Source of the DNA: Damh-18 sp036275695
GTDB taxonomy: Bacteria > Patescibacteriota > Minisyncoccia > Phycocordibacterales > UBA918
Assembly: GCA_036275695.1 (NCBI GenBank)
Contig: DASUDI010000003.1
Coordinates: 1 to 24,862 of the forward strand
Length of the DNA stretch: 24,862 nucleotides
Direction: 5' to 3'
The translations under genes were made by a program, and so were the position numbers. Every line of letters begins with the position of its first letter. The stretch's first letter is position 1. The notes beneath the pieces are model-generated. The model made no database searches, was not told the origin of the DNA, and saw only the letters and a list, made by a program, of their open reading frames with translations. Of this stretch, positions 6,861-15,124 are shown piece after piece.

Positions 6861-6885
6861 CCATCTACTATACAATAACCATACT
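6861..6885. promoter_or_regulatory. 25-bp divergent start region of rnhB and dnaE
   Basis: The two ATG codons are 25 bp apart. On the minus strand TATAGT (6867-6872) ends 6 nt before the rnhB ATG. On the plus strand TACAAT (6871-6876) ends 9 nt before the dnaE ATG. Neither gene has room for a Shine-Dalgarno leader, and -35 regions would lie within the opposing gene. The -35 matches are poor. Confidence 0.5.
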
Positions 6886-9800
6886 ATGAGTGACATCGAC
6901 ACAAAGCAGACTGACTTCATTCATCTCCACGTTCACTCGCATTATTCACTACTCAATGCCCTTCCAACACCAAGGGAATTAGTTAAACGCGCAAAAGAAT
7001 ACCAAATGCCCGCACTCGCGCTCACCGATAACGGAGCACTCTATGGCGCTATCAATTTTTACAAAGAAGCAATCAAGGAAGGTATCAAGCCAATCATCGG
7101 CATTGATGCATACCTCGCGCCACGTACACGCTTTGATAAGGATGCGGGACTCGACAAACCACGCGCACGTCTCGTCTTACTCGCCAAAAACAACGAGGGC
7201 TACGTGAATCTTATCAAGATGGTCACTGAATCATGGATGAATGGCTTTTATTATCGCCCACGTATTGATCATGATCTCCTCAACACATTAGGCAACCACC
7301 TCGTCTGCATCATACCGTCATTCAGTGGAGAAACCACACTTGCTCTTAAAGAACACAACAAAGAAAAAGCTGAGGCCGAGCTCGCTTGGTATAAGGACGT
7401 CTTTGGCGATGACTGTTATCTTGAAATATCTCACCACCCTGAAATAGAAGGTCACACAAAGACTCAGGACGAAATCAAATTACTCGCGCAGAGAACACAC
7501 ACTCCTCTTGTTGCCGCACACGATTCATACTACCTTGATCCGAAGGATTATCTTGCCCGCGAGACGCTCATAAAAATACAAACCGGTGGCGTCGTAGATA
7601 CGCAGGACATCGACCCTGAACGCGCGCCAAATTTCTCATTCATTTCACAAGACCAAGCACGTTCGTTTTTCATTACTGACGAAGAGAAAGAGGCGTTACG
7701 CAACACCGTTCGTATCGCAGACATGTGCACCGTAACCATGACCCCTGGCCAAGTATGGCACTTCCCCGAATATCCTATACCAAGCGGAAATACTCCTGAT
7801 GAAGAGTTACGCGCCATGGCGTACGAAGGGGTGCCGTGGCGTGGGCTCTCGCTCGATGATGTGCGCGTAAGGTCACGACTCGATTACGAACTCGATGTTA
7901 TAAAGATGAAAGGGTATGCTAAGTATTTCCTTGTTGTGGGTGATCTTATTCGGGAAGCACGTGAGCGAGGTATTCTCACAACAATTCGTGGTTCGGTCGC
8001 GGGCTCCCTCACCACCTATGTACTTGGCATCACCAACGTAGACCCACTTGCGTACAATCTCCCCTTCGAACGTTTTCTCAATCCAGAGCGACCTTCAGCT
8101 CCCGACATCGATATGGATTATGCCGACAATAGACGTGATGAAATTATTGAGTACGCGCGCGCAAAGTATGGTAGTGAAAATGTCGCCCAAATAGGTACCT
8201 TTGGGACTATGATGGCGCGCGCCGCCGTACGTGACGTCGCGCGCGCGCTTGGTCACCCCTACGGCACCGGTGATCGTATCGCAAAACTCATACCCATGGG
8301 AAGTCAAGGATTTCCGATGACCATCAGCAAAGCAATAGAAATTGAACCCGAACTCAAGACAATGTATGAGAAGGATCAAGAAGCGCGTGAAGTTATCGAT
8401 CTTGCGCGTCAAATTGAAGGTCGGGTGCGACACCTTGGGGTACATGCCGCGGGAGTAGTAATAGCACCCGCCCCACTCAATCAATTCGTACCAGTACAGC
8501 CCGATCCAAAATCAGGAAAGCTTATCACGCAATACGAAATGCATTCGGTGGGAGAGGATGGTGTTGGACTTCTTAAATTTGACTTCCTTGGAATAAAAAA
8601 CCTTTCTATTCTTGCTGACGCCGTTACGCGCGTTAAACGACTTCACGACATCTCAATTGACATCGAACGTATTCCCGTTGATGACGAAAAAACATTTGCC
8701 ATGCTCGCCCGAGGAGAAACCATGGGACTCTTCCAGCTCAATGGCTCAGGTATGACTGCATTTCTCAAGCAACTCAAACCAACCAATATCCATGATATTA
8801 ACGCGATGGTGGCGCTCTATCGCCCTGGACCAATGGAATCTATTCCACAATATATTGAGCGCAAACACAATCCTGCGCTCGTTACCTATCTTGACCCGCG
8901 CCTTGAAGAGATTCTCGATCGCTCATACGGCGTCATCACCTATCAAGATGATGTCATGATGATATCTATATTACTTGCGGGCTATTCGTGGCTCGATGCG
9001 GACAAACTTCGTAAGGCTATGGGAAAAAAAATACCCGAAGTTATGGAAGCTGAAAAAGGAAAATTGATGGAGGGATTTCTCGAATATGGAAAATTATCTC
9101 CTCACGTAGCTGAAAAGCTCTGGAAACTTATTGAGCCGTTCGCGGCGTACGGTTTTAATAAAGCACACGCAGCGAGTTATGGTCGTGTCGCGTACCAAAC
9201 CGCGTACATGAAAGCAAACTTTCCCGTAGAGTATATGTCCGCGGTTCTTACTGCCGACTCGGGCGACACTGAAAAAATTGCGGAAATTATTCATGAGTGC
9301 GTACGCATGGGGATTGCCGTACTTCCACCTGACATCAACGAAAGTTTTGCACCCTTCTCAGTAGTATCCGCGCGTGCTGCTGAGCCATCAAAAATCCGCT
9401 TCGGGCTCACTACCATCAAAAATTTTGGCGAAGGTATCGCGGACGCAATTATTGAAGAACGCAAAGCCCGCGGGAACTTTACCTCAGTGCAAGATTTTCT
9501 CACGCGCGTTACCAATAAAAACCTCAACAAAAAATCGCTTGAAGCACTCATTATGGTTGGCGCGTTTGATAGTTTTGAAGAGCGCGGAACACTACTTGCA
9601 AACCTCGACACGCTCCTCACCTTTAACAAGGAAATATCACAAGGAAAGGAGGCTGCGCAAGACTCACTTTTTGGAGCATTCGGTAACTCAGGCATACACA
9701 CACTCAATATCACACCAGCAGAACCAACCCCCAAAACGCAAAAACTTATATGGGAGAAAGAGTTACTCGGGATTTATGTATCAGGACACCCACTCGATAC

Positions 9801-10119
9801 GTATCAGACTGAAGTTGAAAAAAGACCAAAGATACGAGCCATACGAAATGAAACACGTAATGGTGTGCCCGTAGTGACAGCAGGTATGGTGGAAGTCGTA
9901 CGAGAACTTCTCACTAAAAAAGGCGACCGTATGGCATTTGTCACATTGAGTGATGGCCTAGATACAATTGACCTGGTTGCATTTCCTGAAGTATACAAAA
10001 CACATCAATCACTCTTTGCTACCGGCTCTTGTATCGCGATAAAGGGCACCATGTCGATACGAAATGAGGAGCCAAGCATCATCCTCGACAGGGTAAAATC
10101 ACTCGATACCACGGCATAA
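6886..10119 (+). CDS. dnaE: DNA polymerase III alpha subunit, 1077 aa
   Basis: The replicative C-family polymerase. The N-terminal PHP domain (about 10-220) keeps its metal-binding pattern: HLHVHSHYSLLNA with H13, H15, and AAHDSYYL near 210-217. In the palm, PDIDMD (406-411) gives D409 and D411, and LLKFDFLG (562-569) supplies D566, matching the three catalytic aspartates of E. coli DnaE. YGFNKAHAASYG lies in the finger region, and a tandem helix-hairpin-helix and an OB-fold region (from about 960) complete a DnaE1-type order. Length is slightly below the 1,160 of E. coli. The usual GPGRGS loop reads LTTIRGSVAGS (364-374). No Shine-Dalgarno is seen. Transcribed away from rnhB; thrS follows with its own promoter and leader. 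Confidence 0.97.
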   Translation: MSDIDTKQTDFIHLHVHSHYSLLNALPTPRELVKRAKEYQMPALALTDNGALYGAINFYKEAIKEGIKPIIGIDAYLAPRTRFDKDAGLDKPRARLVLLAKNNEGYVNLIKMVTESWMNGFYYRPRIDHDLLNTLGNHLVCIIPSFSGETTLALKEHNKEKAEAELAWYKDVFGDDCYLEISHHPEIEGHTKTQDEIKLLAQRTHTPLVAAHDSYYLDPKDYLARETLIKIQTGGVVDTQDIDPERAPNFSFISQDQARSFFITDEEKEALRNTVRIADMCTVTMTPGQVWHFPEYPIPSGNTPDEELRAMAYEGVPWRGLSLDDVRVRSRLDYELDVIKMKGYAKYFLVVGDLIREARERGILTTIRGSVAGSLTTYVLGITNVDPLAYNLPFERFLNPERPSAPDIDMDYADNRRDEIIEYARAKYGSENVAQIGTFGTMMARAAVRDVARALGHPYGTGDRIAKLIPMGSQGFPMTISKAIEIEPELKTMYEKDQEAREVIDLARQIEGRVRHLGVHAAGVVIAPAPLNQFVPVQPDPKSGKLITQYEMHSVGEDGVGLLKFDFLGIKNLSILADAVTRVKRLHDISIDIERIPVDDEKTFAMLARGETMGLFQLNGSGMTAFLKQLKPTNIHDINAMVALYRPGPMESIPQYIERKHNPALVTYLDPRLEEILDRSYGVITYQDDVMMISILLAGYSWLDADKLRKAMGKKIPEVMEAEKGKLMEGFLEYGKLSPHVAEKLWKLIEPFAAYGFNKAHAASYGRVAYQTAYMKANFPVEYMSAVLTADSGDTEKIAEIIHECVRMGIAVLPPDINESFAPFSVVSARAAEPSKIRFGLTTIKNFGEGIADAIIEERKARGNFTSVQDFLTRVTNKNLNKKSLEALIMVGAFDSFEERGTLLANLDTLLTFNKEISQGKEAAQDSLFGAFGNSGIHTLNITPAEPTPKTQKLIWEKELLGIYVSGHPLDTYQTEVEKRPKIRAIRNETRNGVPVVTAGMVEVVRELLTKKGDRMAFVTLSDGLDTIDLVAFPEVYKTHQSLFATGSCIAIKGTMSIRNEEPSIILDRVKSLDTTA

Positions 10120-10179
10120 CTTTCAATTCAACCATTACAAAACTCTCAAAATACACAGGTTACAACATACAAAGATACA

Positions 10180-10214
10180 AAGGGTCACCCTTTGTAATGC
10201 GAAGGGTGACCCTT
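10180..10214 (+). terminator. Inverted repeat after dnaE
   Basis: AAGGGTCACCCTT (10180-10192) and AAGGGTGACCCTT (10202-10214) are exact complements with a 9 nt loop, 60 bp past the dnaE stop. No clear T-tract follows, so termination is inferred from position only. Each arm is itself nearly palindromic. Confidence 0.4.
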
Positions 10215-10247
10215 CGCACATCTTCGCATATTCATCTATCGTCCTGA

Positions 10248-10275
10248 TTGACATTCAGTGAGAGCGCGGTAGGAT
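10248..10275 (+). promoter_or_regulatory. Promoter of the thrS T-box transcript
   Basis: A perfect TTGACA (10248-10253), a 16 nt spacer, and TAGGAT (10270-10275). The predicted start near 10282 coincides with the base of the first stem of the T-box leader, which supports the call. Confidence 0.65.
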
Positions 10276-10281
10276 ACATAT

Positions 10282-10455
10282 ATTCAGAGATTGTGACGCT
10301 CACCAAACGTCAAGGTCGTACTGGAAGTTAATACTTCCCTAATCTGGAACCCAAAATGAAGTGCTTGCGCGTATACGCGCGAGAATCTCGGTGGAACCGC
10401 GGTCATCACATCGCCCGAGTACTCACGCATATGTATGCGTGAGTACTCGGGCGAT
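10282..10455 (+). promoter_or_regulatory. T-box riboswitch controlling thrS, compact stem I
   Basis: Binds uncharged tRNA-Thr and lets transcription continue into thrS when threonine charging is low. The conserved T-box GGTGGAACCGCGG lies at 10390-10402. CTCGG (10387-10391) can pair with CCGAG (10415-10419) to form the antiterminator. The competing terminator is a perfect 22-bp-arm hairpin (10410-10455) followed by TTTACGTTTTATT. The 5' domain is small: TTC/AGATT (10283-10292) pairs with AATCT/GAA (10341-10349), enclosing hairpins 10294-10312 and 10323-10338. The first has loop CTCACCAAA, whose ACC is a Thr codon and the candidate specifier. A further stem lies at 10364-10383. No typical long stem I with distal loop is seen. 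Confidence 0.85.
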
Positions 10456-10487
10456 TTACGTTTTATTCACCATAACACCCACACTAC

Positions 10488-12248
10488 ATGAGCACACCTT
10501 CACTTGAACACAAGCGCCACACACTGGCCCACCTCCTCGCCTTTGCTGTCTTAAAGGATTTTCCGCATGCAAAACCAACCATTGGACCCGCAATTGATAA
10601 TGGCTTTTACTATGACTTTGATTTTAGTGAGGGTGCGGTTGCGACCGAAAACGAGTTAAAAAAAATTGAAAAAACGATGAAAAAAACGCTCGCGTCATGG
10701 AAAACATTCACGCACCGCGTAGTAACCGCGGATGAGGCGCGCGCGCATTTTGCACACAATCAATTTAAGCGTGAGCTTATCGATGACCTTGAAAAAAATG
10801 GCGAGACCATCACACTCTATACTGTCGGCGAAGGAAAAAATGAATTCACGGATCTTTGCCGTGGAGGACACTGTGCGCATCCTGCTGATGACATATCAGT
10901 AGATGCGTTCTCTCTCAATTCTGTCGCGGGAGCCTACTGGCGTGGCAATGAGCAAAACCCCATGCTGACACGTATCTATGGTCTTGCGTTTCATACCGAA
11001 GAAGACCTCGCCGCGTACCGTACTCAAATTGAAGAAGCAAAAAAGCGCGATCACCGAAAACTTGGAAAAGAAATGGATCTTTTTACCTTTTCTGATTTAG
11101 TGGGCTCAGGACTTCCCTTATGGACTCCTCGTGGCACACTCGTGCGACACACTCTTGATGAATACATATGGAAATTACGAAGTCGTCATGGGTACACGCG
11201 TGTTACCATACCACATATCACCAAGCGTGATCTCTACGAACGCTCAGGTCACTGGGAAAAATTTGCTGATGAACTCTTTCGCATCACCACACGTGAAGGA
11301 AAAGAGTACGCGCTCAAACCCATGAATTGTCCTCACCACACGCAACTGTTTGATAGACGTCCTCACAGTTATCGAGAAATGCCACAGCGATACGCAGAAA
11401 CCACCATGGTGTATCGAGATGAACAATCAGGTGAACTTGGTGGCCTCACGCGCGTACTTTCCATTACCCAAGATGACTCACATGTATTTTGTAGGCAGTC
11501 ACAGATAAAAGATGAGTTCTTTCGTATTTGGGATATGATTGACACATTCTACGGTACCTTTGGCTTCGACCTCCGTGTACGGCTCTCATTTCACGATCCC
11601 GACTCGTTTGAGTCATATCTTGGCACACGCGAGACGTGGGAAGTTGCGGAAAACGCGCTGCGTGATATTGCGAAAGAGCGCGACTCAAACTATTTTGAAT
11701 CGCCCGGAGAAGCAGCAATGTATGGTCCTAAACTTGATTTTATGGCAAAAGACTCACTGGGTCGCGAACATCAAGTTGCCACAATTCAACTCGATATGAA
11801 TCTTCCTGAGCGATTTGACCTCATCTGCATCAACGAGCAAGGCATGCGTGAGCGTATCGTCATGATTCACTGTGCCATCGCGGGGTCACTCGAACGCTTT
11901 TCCGCGGTACTCATTGAGCACCTTGGTGGCAACTTTCCACTCTGGCTCGCTCCTGAACAAATCCGAATTATCACCGTTTCAGACGCGCACAACGCATACG
12001 CGCGTGAAGTATATGAAGCACTCATAGGTGTCGGTATCCGCGCAACTCTTGATGACAGCAAAGAGTCAATGGGAAAGAAAATACGCAACGCCAAAAAGGA
12101 GCGACTTCCCTACTTCATTGTAGTGGGAGATAAGGAAGTTGCTAACAAAACGGTGACAGTTGAATCACGCAAGGGCACATCAGAAACACTCGACCTTGAA
12201 GTACTTGGAAATCATCTCCTCGCGGAAATTGAAACTAAGAAGTTATAG
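10488..12248 (+). CDS. thrS: Threonyl-tRNA synthetase without TGS domain, 586 aa
   Basis: Charges tRNA-Thr with threonine. The protein starts directly in the N2 editing domain (HTLAHLLA, 11-18; DLCRGGHC, 123-129, with the editing His/Cys pattern). The class II catalytic core follows: zinc ligands C281 in MNCPHH, H332 in DDSHVFC and a late His in MIHCAIAGS; motif 2 region VYRDEQSGELGGLTRV; motif 3 region GSLERFSAVLIEH. The C-terminal anticodon-binding domain (about 485-586) is present. Canonical bacterial ThrRS is about 640 residues with an N-terminal TGS domain of about 60; that domain is missing. No Shine-Dalgarno is obvious. Expression is governed by the T-box upstream. Confidence 0.96.
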   Translation: MSTPSLEHKRHTLAHLLAFAVLKDFPHAKPTIGPAIDNGFYYDFDFSEGAVATENELKKIEKTMKKTLASWKTFTHRVVTADEARAHFAHNQFKRELIDDLEKNGETITLYTVGEGKNEFTDLCRGGHCAHPADDISVDAFSLNSVAGAYWRGNEQNPMLTRIYGLAFHTEEDLAAYRTQIEEAKKRDHRKLGKEMDLFTFSDLVGSGLPLWTPRGTLVRHTLDEYIWKLRSRHGYTRVTIPHITKRDLYERSGHWEKFADELFRITTREGKEYALKPMNCPHHTQLFDRRPHSYREMPQRYAETTMVYRDEQSGELGGLTRVLSITQDDSHVFCRQSQIKDEFFRIWDMIDTFYGTFGFDLRVRLSFHDPDSFESYLGTRETWEVAENALRDIAKERDSNYFESPGEAAMYGPKLDFMAKDSLGREHQVATIQLDMNLPERFDLICINEQGMRERIVMIHCAIAGSLERFSAVLIEHLGGNFPLWLAPEQIRIITVSDAHNAYAREVYEALIGVGIRATLDDSKESMGKKIRNAKKERLPYFIVVGDKEVANKTVTVESRKGTSETLDLEVLGNHLLAEIETKKL

Positions 12249-12259
12249 GTGAAAATTGT

Positions 12260-12300
12260 TGCATACACAAAAACCGCCAAAGGCGGTTTTTGTGTATGCA
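12260..12300. terminator. Bidirectional hairpin between thrS and surface-protein gene
   Basis: A 19-bp perfect stem (12260-12278, 12282-12300) with an AAA centre and A/T-rich flanks within the stem giving GGTTTTT in both directions. It is placed 12 bp past thrS and 10 bp past the convergent gene. Confidence 0.8.
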
Positions 12301-12310
12301 CATTTCTCAA

Positions 12311-13912
12311 CTACTCCACCACCTGCATAACGCGCTCCTTGTTGATAACAATCCAATCGCCCTCTTTGGGGAACTGTGTTTTTGCCTGAGCAATAATGTC
12401 CCCAAGTTTTGTAGCACGTTCTTCTGGTGTACCTCCCAGTGTGTACACGTAGTGTAGCGCGTCACTTGAAACAAGTGCGTACTGTGCATGCGCTTGTGCT
12501 TCAAGTGAAGAGAGTTCCGCCTCTGTTCCGATATCTGAGACATCAACCGGAAGATTGCTCGGCGTGCTAAATGCCTGCGCATATGTGTCCGCATCACCAC
12601 CTACACCAGCCATAGAGGTACCTATGAGTGGCGCAAGTATTTCGCCTGTCTCAACAAGGGGAACCCTGTTGCGCATAACGAGAGCATACGATGCCACACC
12701 TCCCCACACCACAACAACACTGTAGAATATAAAGGTGAGCACTGGGCCTGCTTCAAATCCTGTGTACGGAACATTTCCCAATGGAATGTATCGTGTACCT
12801 ACCACCTCAAGCCTTGTTCCCACCGCGCACTCCTCACGATCTCTTCCGTTGTATACCGTCATAGTGTAATCGGTATTCTTAGTGGGCTTCACCGACATTG
12901 ATCCATGATCTTCATCAAACTTCTTATCATCATGAGTATCAAATAATTCTTTTCCATGACTATCTTTAAGAATTGCCCGATCGGTATCTACATTATTCCA
13001 CGTAAGGGTAACGCTCTGTCCTTGAGTAATTTCGGTATCAGATATGGTAAGGCGACATCGAAGATCATCATCCCTCTTTTTCTCTTCCTCCTCAACCTCT
13101 ACCGACACACGACACGTATCCTCATCATTGCCATTTTCTGCGGTAAGGGTAAAGGTGATGTCATCGGTAATACGTACGCGCCTCTCTCCATCCTCAGCAA
13201 CACGACCGATACCATGATTGATTGATACGCGATCTGCATCAGTAGTGCGCCACTTCAAAGTTACGTAATCACCATCTTCAACGCGAGTGTCTGAAACGGT
13301 GAATGAATCGCAGGAGACATCTTCTGAATCTGGACGATCTTCCTCCTCAACCTCTACCGACACACGACACGTATCCTCATCATTGCCATTTTCTGCGGTA
13401 AGGGTAAAGGTGATGTCATCGGTAATACGTACGCGCCTCTCTCCATCCTCAGCGACACGACCGATACCATGATTGATTGATACGCGATCTGCATCAGTAG
13501 TGCGCCACTTCAAAGTTACGTAATCACCATCTTCAACGCGAGTGTCTGAAACGGTGAATGAATCGCAGGAGACATTATCAGTGTCTGGGCGCTCATACTC
13601 ATATTCATAGTCGTAATCATAGTCGTAATCATAGTCGTAATCATAGGAAGGGATATATGAATAACCATAATTATAGGAAGGTTGGTAGATATATGGTTCA
13701 TAAGGTTCATAATCATCCCAATTATCAGTGTATGGTTCGTAGTTGTACGTGTAGTCGCTACCACCGTAGTCAGTGGTGTAAGGTTCGTAGTTGTACGTGT
13801 AGTCGCTACCACCGTAGTCGGTAGTGTAAGCATACACATCATGTACCTGAGTCACAAAAAGCACACTTAATGTAGCGATGGTTCCAACGATAATATTTCT
13901 ATACGATTTCAT
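12311..13912 (-). CDS. Repeat-rich Ig-like surface protein with internal VPYTG and cytoplasmic tail, 533 aa
   Basis: Function unrecognised; layout is that of a surface-displayed protein. A signal peptide (1-28, cut near VYA|YTT) precedes a Tyr/Asp-rich stalk with two 16-residue repeats (29-60) and a Tyr-Asp run (90-102). Two almost identical 85-residue Ig-like repeats follow (Cys pairs 116/182 and 201/267), then a diverged third (C286/C362). VPYTG (381-385), a membrane helix (about 389-412) and MRNR follow, as in sortase substrates. But 117 residues come after the helix, whereas sorting signals normally lie at the extreme C-terminus. The tail includes an Ala-rich helical part. A sortase is encoded 1.5 kb away. 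No Shine-Dalgarno; TTTACA and a weak TATTTA box at 13919-13946 could be the promoter. Confidence 0.85.
   Translation of the reverse strand: MKSYRNIIVGTIATLSVLFVTQVHDVYAYTTDYGGSDYTYNYEPYTTDYGGSDYTYNYEPYTDNWDDYEPYEPYIYQPSYNYGYSYIPSYDYDYDYDYDYDYEYEYERPDTDNVSCDSFTVSDTRVEDGDYVTLKWRTTDADRVSINHGIGRVAEDGERRVRITDDITFTLTAENGNDEDTCRVSVEVEEEDRPDSEDVSCDSFTVSDTRVEDGDYVTLKWRTTDADRVSINHGIGRVAEDGERRVRITDDITFTLTAENGNDEDTCRVSVEVEEEEKKRDDDLRCRLTISDTEITQGQSVTLTWNNVDTDRAILKDSHGKELFDTHDDKKFDEDHGSMSVKPTKNTDYTMTVYNGRDREECAVGTRLEVVGTRYIPLGNVPYTGFEAGPVLTFIFYSVVVVWGGVASYALVMRNRVPLVETGEILAPLIGTSMAGVGGDADTYAQAFSTPSNLPVDVSDIGTEAELSSLEAQAHAQYALVSSDALHYVYTLGGTPEERATKLGDIIAQAKTQFPKEGDWIVINKERVMQVVE
13084..13320 (-). repeat. 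237-bp direct repeat, copy A (second Ig-like domain)
   Basis: Aligned by eye with 13339-13575 at an offset of 255 bp (85 codons), with a single synonymous difference (Val GTT against GTC in GRVAEDGE). The near identity indicates recent duplication or ongoing gene conversion. Confidence 0.9.
13339..13575 (-). repeat. 237-bp direct repeat, copy B (first Ig-like domain)
   Basis: Partner of 13084-13320. Both copies encode a complete Ig-like unit with one Cys pair and stay in frame. Confidence 0.9.
13606..13641 (-). repeat. Three perfect 12-bp tandem copies encoding Tyr-Asp
   Basis: The unit CATAGTCGTAAT is repeated three times without change on the plus strand, plus a partial copy. Because 12 is a multiple of three, gain or loss of units would keep the frame. 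Confidence 0.9.
13734..13829 (-). repeat. Two 48-bp tandem copies encoding a 16-residue Tyr/Gly repeat
   Basis: 13734-13781 and 13782-13829 differ at two positions. They encode the repeated YTTDYGGSDYTYNYEP just after the signal peptide. Confidence 0.9.
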
Positions 13913-14011
13913 AATGTGTAAATAAGATAAACTATCTTGATGTAAAATATTTCCTTGTATTTACAAAGAATAGATTGATTATGAGTAACACTCATATGCA
14001 ATAATTCTCAA

Positions 14012-14056
14012 TAAAATAAAAAGGTGGCGAGGAGAGGGTGTATACCCTCTCCTCGC
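14012..14056 (-). terminator. Terminator of the Cys-rich secreted gene
   Basis: A 13-bp stem (14027-14039, 14044-14056) with a 4 nt loop, followed on the minus strand by CACCTTTTTATTTTATT. It lies 15 bp past the stop. Confidence 0.87.
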
Positions 14057-14071
14057 ACCCTAGATTGAGAT

Positions 14072-15124
14072 CTACCGCTCGATGGCGGTAAACCTCTTCA
14101 CGTGGCACCCGTGCCGAAACCCTTCAACAGGGTGCCCGATCCCCGACGCAGTCGGGGTACGTACACGGGAATAATCTCCGAACCGCACCACGACCATTCC
14201 CGAGGTGATGGTCTCGGGAATCATGAGAATTCCATCTTTCCCCATGATTTCAACCCCATCTCCCAATGGGATGAGTTGGTCACCAACCAACTTCCCTTCA
14301 AAAACAACCGTCTCGGACTCGCCGTCCTCGACGATCACCTCCACGGGATGGTGTGACTGCGAAAGGTTAAGGCGTCTCGACTTCTCCTCCTCCGCGAAAG
14401 TCCTCCCACACTTCTCAGAGAAGGACTTTCCCCCCGGATTCCAAGAGGTTGGGTCACCTCCCCGATTTCGCCCATCAGCGGAGTGCATGTGCTTCACCGC
14501 ACATGCATGCTCCGCTGCGGGAGGGGTAAACATCGCCACCTGAAGGTAGCGACCCTCCCTCCCGAGGTCGCACCCACCCATACCCTGAAAGGGTCTCTGG
14601 ATAGGGCGCGTCTCCATGCCCTTAACTATCTCAATCCTAAGCGGTTCCTTCGGAACCACCGGATTGAGACAGGCGGTAGAAAGCACTGGCTCATCCTTGT
14701 AGGTGAGCAGTTTCTCGCCTGGGATACAGAATCGGTCCCAGGTTCCAAAGCGCTTCCCGGTCCCATCCGTGAGACCGAGATCACGACCCGCCAACATCTC
14801 GTTGGTACAAGCCACGACCTCGAAGTCGGGGTCGCTTTCAATCACCTTGGCTGCCCCGTCACAACCTTCAAATGGAAGGCTGTGCACCTCCGCCAACTGC
14901 CGCACGAGAATGCGGCAATCAACGCGAAGTCCTCTGTTGTGGCGAATCATCGCCACAATATCAGACTTCGTCCTGTCAGTGTCGTAGGAAAAAGCGTACG
15001 CCTCACCCTCGCCCTTGCCAAAGGTAGCAAAGGGTTGGAACGATGACAGATTCTTGGGCTCAATTGCCCAACAATTGCTGACGAGCACCATCGCAAGGAC
15101 GGCGAAAAAAAATGACTTCTTCAT
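14072..15124 (-). CDS. Cysteine-rich secreted protein of unknown function, 350 aa, atypical composition
   Basis: A clear Sec signal peptide (MKKSFFFAVLAMVLVSNCWA, cut before IEP) is followed by a soluble domain. Cysteines lie near 70, 88, 106, 133 and 152 and at four later places, suggesting several disulfides outside the cytoplasm. I do not recognise the family. The strand is decided by the signal peptide, a GGAGAAAG ribosome site before the ATG, a strong promoter upstream and a terminator with T-tract downstream. Two sample 60-base lines of this gene have 57-58% GC by hand count, against 40% in a gyrB line, and its codons end in C/G more often. This suggests recent acquisition. It lies inside the envelope-gene block next to the sortase. 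Confidence 0.8.
   Translation of the reverse strand: MKKSFFFAVLAMVLVSNCWAIEPKNLSSFQPFATFGKGEGEAYAFSYDTDRTKSDIVAMIRHNRGLRVDCRILVRQLAEVHSLPFEGCDGAAKVIESDPDFEVVACTNEMLAGRDLGLTDGTGKRFGTWDRFCIPGEKLLTYKDEPVLSTACLNPVVPKEPLRIEIVKGMETRPIQRPFQGMGGCDLGREGRYLQVAMFTPPAAEHACAVKHMHSADGRNRGGDPTSWNPGGKSFSEKCGRTFAEEEKSRRLNLSQSHHPVEVIVEDGESETVVFEGKLVGDQLIPLGDGVEIMGKDGILMIPETITSGMVVVRFGDYSRVRTPTASGIGHPVEGFRHGCHVKRFTAIER

Noticed and set aside
13606..13829. CRISPR-like array
   Set aside because: Repeats are contiguous, in frame with the surface protein and without spacers.
14483..15046. Open frame of 187 codons on the plus strand opposite the Cys-rich gene
   Set aside because: The minus strand has a signal peptide, ribosome site, promoter and T-tract terminator; the plus frame has none. 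The high GC simply keeps both strands open.
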